NCBI GenBank assembly: GCA_024362935.1
Contig: JANCRA010000065.1
Location: 992,001-1,056,000 of the forward strand
Origin: Setophaga petechia
Taxonomy: Eukaryota; Chordata; Aves; Passeriformes; Parulidae
DNA: 64,000 bases
Reading direction: 5' to 3'
The notes below the pieces were generated by a model that worked only from the letters and a program-made list of their open reading frames with translations, ran no database searches and had not been told where the DNA came from. This document shows, one piece after another, positions 58,894 to 64,000 of this stretch. The stretch's first letter is position 1. Each line of letters starts with the position of its first letter. Made by a program: the position numbers and the translations under genes.

Positions 58894-59404
58894 TGTTTTT
58901 AAAGTAACTTGGTTATATAGTTTTTATTTCTATTGTTAATTAAGCTCAGTGAAATAGCTGCTTGTGTTAAACTGCCTGCTTGGATGGGATAACATCCAAT
59001 GCACACAGGATGAGGACACCTGGACAGATCTGCCAACTATCAGCACTCACTGTCTGAAGGCAGAGTGGAGCAAGGCCCAAAAACTGGAGGTGATAAAGAC
59101 AAGGAGCCAAAACCACAGCCAAGAAACACACATGCTCAGAAAAGGCAGACCCAGGGAGGGGCCATGTGAAATCGTTCCTGGGATATGTAAAGTAGTTGAT
59201 GGATATGCATGAGGGTCTATGAATATGCAACAGGCTGCTGTAAGGGGAAAGGTATTTCAGGGGATCCCCGAAGGTAACAGGGTGCTCCTGGCTGAGTGCC
59301 AAGATGCACCCGGCCGTGATAACCTTTGCTCCATGGTCCTGGTCTCCCATTGTCCTTTATTCAACTTTGTACGTTTTCACAGGAGAGTGAACGTGTTTTT
59401 TACA
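58894..59404 (+). mobile_element. Probable LTR
   Basis: The sequence from TGTTTTTAAAG to TTTTTTACA is 511 bp and contains CTATGAATATGCAACAGGC, a block shared with the LTR at 31708-32327, and a TTTATTCAAC region near its end. Ends are TG...CA, but no target duplication is visible. Confidence 0.5.
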
Positions 59405-59439
59405 AAATGAATCTCAAGGAAACAAGGGTCAGTTATTAA

Positions 59440-61370
59440 GCCAAGGCTCTGCTGTGACCAAGTGGGGCCTCGTGGGACACAGGTGCCACTGGGACACTGC
59501 CAGGTCTGGTGGGAACAAGGCTCCGTTATTGCCCAGCAAGGCCTCAGGGCGCCCAGGAGAGCGGCGTGACAATGACATCTTAGGGAACCAAGTGTCCCCT
59601 GCAAACACAACGGGGCCTCATGGAAGCCAGGGGCCACTGGGACATTGCCAGGGCAGGTGGAACTCAGTGTCCATTGTGACACAGCACAGCCTCATGGAAC
59701 TCAGCAGAGCATTGGAACAGCCTGGAATCTCATGGAGACAAGGCTCTGCTTTGGCAAAGTGGGGCCCACAGGACACAGGTGCCTCTGAGACATTGCCAGC
59801 TCTTGTGGAACCCAGTGCCCCCTGTGACACAGCAGAACCTCATGGAAACATGGGGGCCACTGTGACGCAATGGAATCTGATGGAAGCAAGTGTCAGTTGT
59901 GAGCGCAGCACGGCCCCACAGAACCCAGGGGCAACGGGGACTGTGCTGTGGCTCGTGGGAGCAAGGGGCCATTGTGACACAGCAGGGCCTCCTGGAACCC
60001 AGGAAAACATTGTGGGCCCATGGATTCTCACAGAAGCACGGCCCCATTGTGACAAAGGGCAGCATCACAATGGTCTCCTGGGTTCCATGAGTCCTCACTG
60101 TGTTTAGAATGGACACTTGGTGGCCCAAGATTCCATGGCATCCCTCTGCTCTCCTGTGATTTGAGGCTGTGCTGTGGCACAATGGACACTTGCTTCCTCC
60201 AAGGCTGGAGATGTCCCCGTGGCTCTGGGCTGCCATGAGGCCGTGCTTTGTCACAATGGGGCCTTGGTTCCATGAGATTCCATTGTTCCACAGTGGTCTC
60301 CTGGCTGCCATGAGGCCTTTGTCACAGTGGAACCTTGCTTGCACCAGCCTTGGCAATGTCCAAGTGGCACAGGGGGTCCATGAGACCCTGCCGTGTCACA
60401 ATGGGCCCTTGGTTCCATCAGGTTCCATTGTGTCACAGTGCTCTCCCAGGTCCCATGAGGCCTTGGTCTGCCACAGTGGTGTCTTGTTCCTACTGGGCCT
60501 GACAATGTCCCAGTGGCACGTGTGTCCCATGAGGCCCCACTTGATCAAAGCAGAGCCTTGCTCCCATGAGATTCCACTGTGTCACAATGTTCTGCTTGGT
60601 TTCATGAGAACCTGATGTGTTGACAATTGATCCCTGGATCCTAGAGATTCCATTGCATCACGACACTGTCCTTGGTTCCATGAGGCCCAGTTTTGTCACA
60701 ACTGGACCTTGGCTCCATGAGATTCCATTGCATCACGGGGTGTCCTTGGTTCCATGAGGCCCTGCTGGGTCACAGTGGAGCCTTTGTGCCATTCGTTTCC
60801 ATGATGCCACAATGGTCTCCAGCATTCCATGAAGCCACACAGCAAAAGAGTGGACCCTTGGTTCCATGAGTTTCCATTCCATCAGGATGATCTCGTGCAT
60901 TCCATGAGGCCCTGCTGTGTCACTAAGGAGCCTTTGTTCCATGTGTTCCCATTGGGACACAATGGTCTCCAGCGCTCCATGAGGCTGAGTCGTGAAACTC
61001 TGGGCACTTGGTTCCATGAGATTCCACCACGGTGTCACCATGGTCTCCTGGGTCCTGTAACAATTCACACTTGGTTCCATGAGATTCCACCACAGTGTCA
61101 CCATGGTCTCCTGGTCCCATGAGGCCCCTCTCTGTGTCACAGTGCTCTCCGTGGGTTCCTGAGAAGCTGATGTGTTGACAGTTGACCCTTGGTTCCTTGA
61201 GATTCCATTGCATCCCAGCGGTGTCCTTGGTTTCATAAAGCCCAGGTTTGTCCCAAGGGAGCCTTGGTTTCAGGATATTCCATGGTGACACAATGGTCTC
61301 ACCACTCTCTGAAGCTGCACTGTGAAACAGTGGACACCTGGTTCCCTGAGATTCCGTGGGGTAACAGTCA
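59440..61370. repeat. Large minisatellite that switches strand near 60.09 kb
   Basis: Units of roughly 50-70 bp use phrases such as GGGCCTCATGGAACCCAGG and CATTGTGACACAGCA. Up to about 60090 they read in this direction; from about 60110 they read in reverse complement (TGTCACAATGG, GGTTCCATGAGATTCCAT). ORFs up to 217 codons cross it on both strands, without family features. Confidence 0.88.
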
Positions 61371-61668
61371 ATTCTTTTGTTCCTTTTCTGCCAAGGTCAG
61401 GATTAAATCCCAAGACAGCATTTCTTGTTTGGACTCAGGTGTTCATTAGCTCTTGTCTCTAGAACAGTCTCACAAGTTGTGAGTTCTGCAGCACTTGGCT
61501 TACAAGGTAAAAATGGAGCCCCATCTCTCTCTCTGCAAGGTCTTTTGAGGATAAACTGTCCAGTTAGGAAATGACACCTAAATTATTTTTATTTTTAACC
61601 CAAACACCAACCACCCATGCCCAACAACGGGGACTTTTTTATCCAATTAAACAATACCACCCAAACCC
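61371..61668. other. No feature recognised
   Basis: Unique-looking sequence between the minisatellite and the purine tract. Confidence 0.4.
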
Positions 61669-61830
61669 GAGGAGGAGGAGGAGGAGGAGGAGGGAGGACG
61701 AGGATGAGGACGAGGAGAAGGAGAAGAAGGAGAAGGAGGAGAGAAAGAAGGTGAAGAAGGAGAAGGAAAAGAAGATGAGGAAGAAGAAGAAGAAGAAGAA
61801 GATGAAGAAGAAGCTGAAGAAGAAGGAAAA
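61669..61830 (+). repeat. GAG/GAA polypurine microsatellite
   Basis: About 160 bases of nearly pure purine, first GAG/GAC and then GAA/AAG triplets. It gives a false Glu/Lys-rich ORF (61571-61834) and could form triplex DNA. Confidence 0.92.
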
Positions 61831-62089
61831 ATAAAAAGATCAGCTTCTGCCCTAAAACCTCCATCTTGCTTTATATATATTACTATATTGTGAAACCTTA
61901 AACTCCAACTTTTCCACCATGCGATATTACACCCTTCTATTCAAACTCCACACCCATAATCCCAGTCCCATCATTCCATTTGGGAAGTTTTCTCCACAGC
62001 CTCAGGTCAAATGCAGTGTTCTCTTGGGGGTCAGTGTCTGTCAGCTCAGAAAGTCCAAAATTCTCAGCAGCCAGGGTTCCAACAGGTAA

Positions 62090-62660
62090 CAAGGTTCTCC
62101 TGAGTTCTATCGGGCCCAGCTCTGTCATCATGGACATCTGGTTCCATGAGATTCCATGGGGTAACAATGTTCTCCAGTGTTCCATCAGGCTCTGTCACCA
62201 TGGACACCTGGTTCTGTGAGATTCCATGGGGTAACAATGGTCTCCAGTGTTCCATCAGGCCAGATTCCATGGGGTGACAATGTTCTCCAGTGTTCCATCT
62301 GGCTCTGTCACCATGGACACCTGGTTCCAGGAGATTCCATGGGGTAACAATATTCTCCAGTGTTCCATCAGGCCCGATTCCATGGAGTAACAATGTTCTC
62401 CTGTGTTCCATTGGGCCCAGCTCTGTCACCATGGACACCTGGTTCTAGGAGATTCCATGCGGTAACAATGTTCTCCAGTGTTCCATCCGTCCCGATTCCA
62501 TGGGGTAACAATTTTCTCCAGTGTTCCATCAGGCCCGGCTCTCTCACCATGGACACTCGGTTCCACGGGCAGTGTTCGTGTCCCAGTGGCACCTGTGTTC
62601 CATGGCACCCCTGTCTGACCAGGGACAGTTTGTTCCAGGACATTCCATGGAATCACAGCG
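62090..62660. repeat. Minisatellite of 45-70 bp units
   Basis: Units such as GATTCCATGGGGTAACAATG followed by TTCTCCAGTGTTCCATCAGG recur near 62151, 62222, 62269, 62334, 62381, 62452 and 62497. They are related to the reverse half of the 59.4-61.4 kb array. Confidence 0.88.
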
Positions 62661-62689
62661 GTCACTTGAGTTCCATGCAGATGCCTGGG

Positions 62690-62800
62690 GAGCGGGAGCT
62701 CAGCCCAAATATGCTGGGGGTCCCTGGGCTGGTGTTTTTGGGGGGAATCTTTGGATCTTGCAGGGCTCCAAAGCTGAGCCACGGATGCCCCTTGGGACAG
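62690..62800 (+). pseudogene. Remnant of a zinc-finger 5' module
   Basis: GGGGAGCGGGAGCTCAGCCC, then a GGGGTCCCTGGGCTGG, TTTTTGGGGGG and CAAAGCTGAGCC series matches in order the 5' modules at 43470-43530 and 56500-56580. No finger exon follows. Confidence 0.6.
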
Positions 62801-63241
62801 AGTGGAGCATCATGGAAGCCAGGAGACCCTGATGGAGCCAGGAGACCCTGATGGAGCCAAGGCTGCAGTGGGACACAGAGGGACCTCATGGGAGCCAGGA
62901 GAGCGTTGTGAGGCTGTGGAATGATGTGGCACCGAGGTTTCACTGGGGCTTGACAGAAGCTCCTGCAGACAAGGAAGCGCTGGGAGCCTCCAGAATCAGG
63001 GTCTGCAGGAGGATTTTCTGCTTCCCCCTGGGATGCTGGTGGACAATAAAGCCTGAGGCAGCCTCCCAAGTGTCCGGCTGTGTCACCAGTGGGGGCCACA
63101 TCTGGGGGGACGCCCTGCCAGCCCTGGGCCTGCTGCTCCTCCTGGCCAGGCGTGGAGCTGCTGGGAGCCCGGGCTGGGGGGAATCCTCAGGGCTGTGCAA
63201 GGAAAGGTTCCCCACAAGCAGCACTGGAGCAAGATGTGCAG
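62801..63241. other. No gene recognised
   Basis: A repeated TGATGGAGCCAGGAGACCC word (62821-62850) is the only structure seen. Confidence 0.4.
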
Positions 63242-63852
63242 TGTGAAAAACGCCCATCACTTGTTTTTAAAATGTTTAAAGTTTAATAGTAATAAAATGG
63301 TTATAAAGATAGTAATACTATTACAGTAATAATAATTTGGACAATTTGAATTAGGACAATATGAGACAATAGAAACAAAGAGTTACAGACATCCGGGTAC
63401 CTTTTTCTGGGCAGCACGAGCCTGAAAAAGAACACCCGTTAACAAAGGGTTAACCTTTAAAAGCAATGGCCTGTTGCATATTCATACACTTCATACATGA
63501 TGCATAAATTCCATTCAAATACAGGATTCTGTCTGGTCAGTGCCACCTTCTTCTTCTGAATCCTAACAGCGCCTTCGAGGCGGGAAGAAGTTCATTCTTC
63601 TGATAAGAGAGCAATAAATTCTTTTTCTCTGAAAGATTTAGGTGTCCTGTGGCTGCTATCTCACTGCAAGTCCTTTCTTTTAAAAAAGAATCCTACATAG
63701 CATAGTTTCTATTTTAACATTTTTATAACCTAAATCTATATTTAACACACTACTAAAGAGAATTAATACAGCATTACTTTCCAACACAACACATATAATA
63801 TTCATTTGAATATTTGTGAAATTCCAATCATAAAATACATGCATTTTTCACA
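63242..63852 (-). mobile_element. Solo LTR with 5-bp target duplication, minus strand
   Basis: The plus-strand ends are TGTGAAAAAC and TTTTTCACA. TGCAG lies directly on both sides (63237-63241 and 63853-63857), a 5-bp target duplication. It is the same family as 31708-32327, read in reverse (GCCTGTTGCATATTCATA block near 63470-63487). No internal ERV sequence is attached. Confidence 0.88.
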
Positions 63853-64000
63853 TGCAGGCAAAGCCAGCGAGACAGCAGAGAAAATGAGAGAGCAGAGCAA
63901 GTGACACAACAAACGCACCAAGAGCAAGAGAGCAAGTTTGAACAGAACTTGCAAAGGGCAAAATCAGCTCAAACCAGGTTAGACTGGAGAACCAAGAGCA

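Noticed and set aside
59454..60107. 217-codon ORF in the large minisatellite.
   Set aside because: It is open because of repeat composition; neighbouring units and the reverse strand are equally open.
61571..61834. Glu/Lys-rich 87-codon ORF.
   Set aside because: It is a direct translation of the GAG/GAA microsatellite.

Overview
The window looks like repeat-rich nuclear DNA from a bird, most likely a songbird. The pointers are a gamma-c type (OR14-like) olfactory receptor copy, a member of the maestro HEAT-like repeat (MROH) family that is expanded in passerines, CR1 LINE ends, several avian endogenous retrovirus (ERV) and LTR families, and three copies of an avian-type C2H2 zinc-finger gene. 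All genes are intron-containing or decayed; no bacterial, RNA-gene or CRISPR feature was seen.

Layout. 1-3.36 kb: a gutted ERV in which a protease remnant is followed directly by an env remnant. 3.36-6.12 kb: a very clean LTR element with two 1,273-bp LTRs around only 214 bp, flanked by a 5-bp target duplication. 7.69-8.62 kb: an olfactory receptor pseudogene. 10.2-13 kb: a CR1 end, a 125-135 bp minisatellite split by a solo LTR, and a second LTR. 13.4-18.5 kb: a CpG-rich start region and ten in-frame exons of an MROH-like gene that lacks the family's central exons. 19.9-24.1 kb: an LTR, then RNase H-integrase, a Cys-rich extra ORF, env and a short LTR, all on the plus strand. 24.1-31.3 kb: a duplicated block, AT-rich minisatellites, CR1 and LTR pieces and no convincing gene. 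31.4-32.3 kb: an env tail with its polypurine tract and LTR.

32.4-63 kb is a zinc-finger cluster built from repeated modules. Copy 1 (minus, 32.5-33.4 kb) has a nonsense codon. Copy 2 (plus, 44.1-45.8 kb) is intact with a solo LTR in its intron. Copy 3 (plus, 56.7-57.6 kb) is open but has lost one 5' exon and one zinc ligand. Each copy has a related 5' module, and copies 2 and 3 share a 3' module; spare or decayed modules lie at 38.7-39.1, 40.4-42.8, 52.6-53.2 and 62.7 kb. Between them lie minisatellites of 6 bp, 15 bp, about 30 bp and about 50-70 bp, a large inverted repeat around a four-CCAAT-box GC-rich core (35.4-38.1 kb), and a second ERV on the minus strand (48.35-52.64 kb). A solo LTR with a 5-bp target duplication lies near the right end.

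Likely functional: zinc-finger copy 2, possibly copy 3 and the MROH-like gene. The ERVs and the olfactory receptor are broken. Of least certain meaning, and most worth testing, are the Cys-rich ORF between integrase and env, the CCAAT-centred inverted repeat, and the finger lying just past the stop codon in all three zinc-finger copies.
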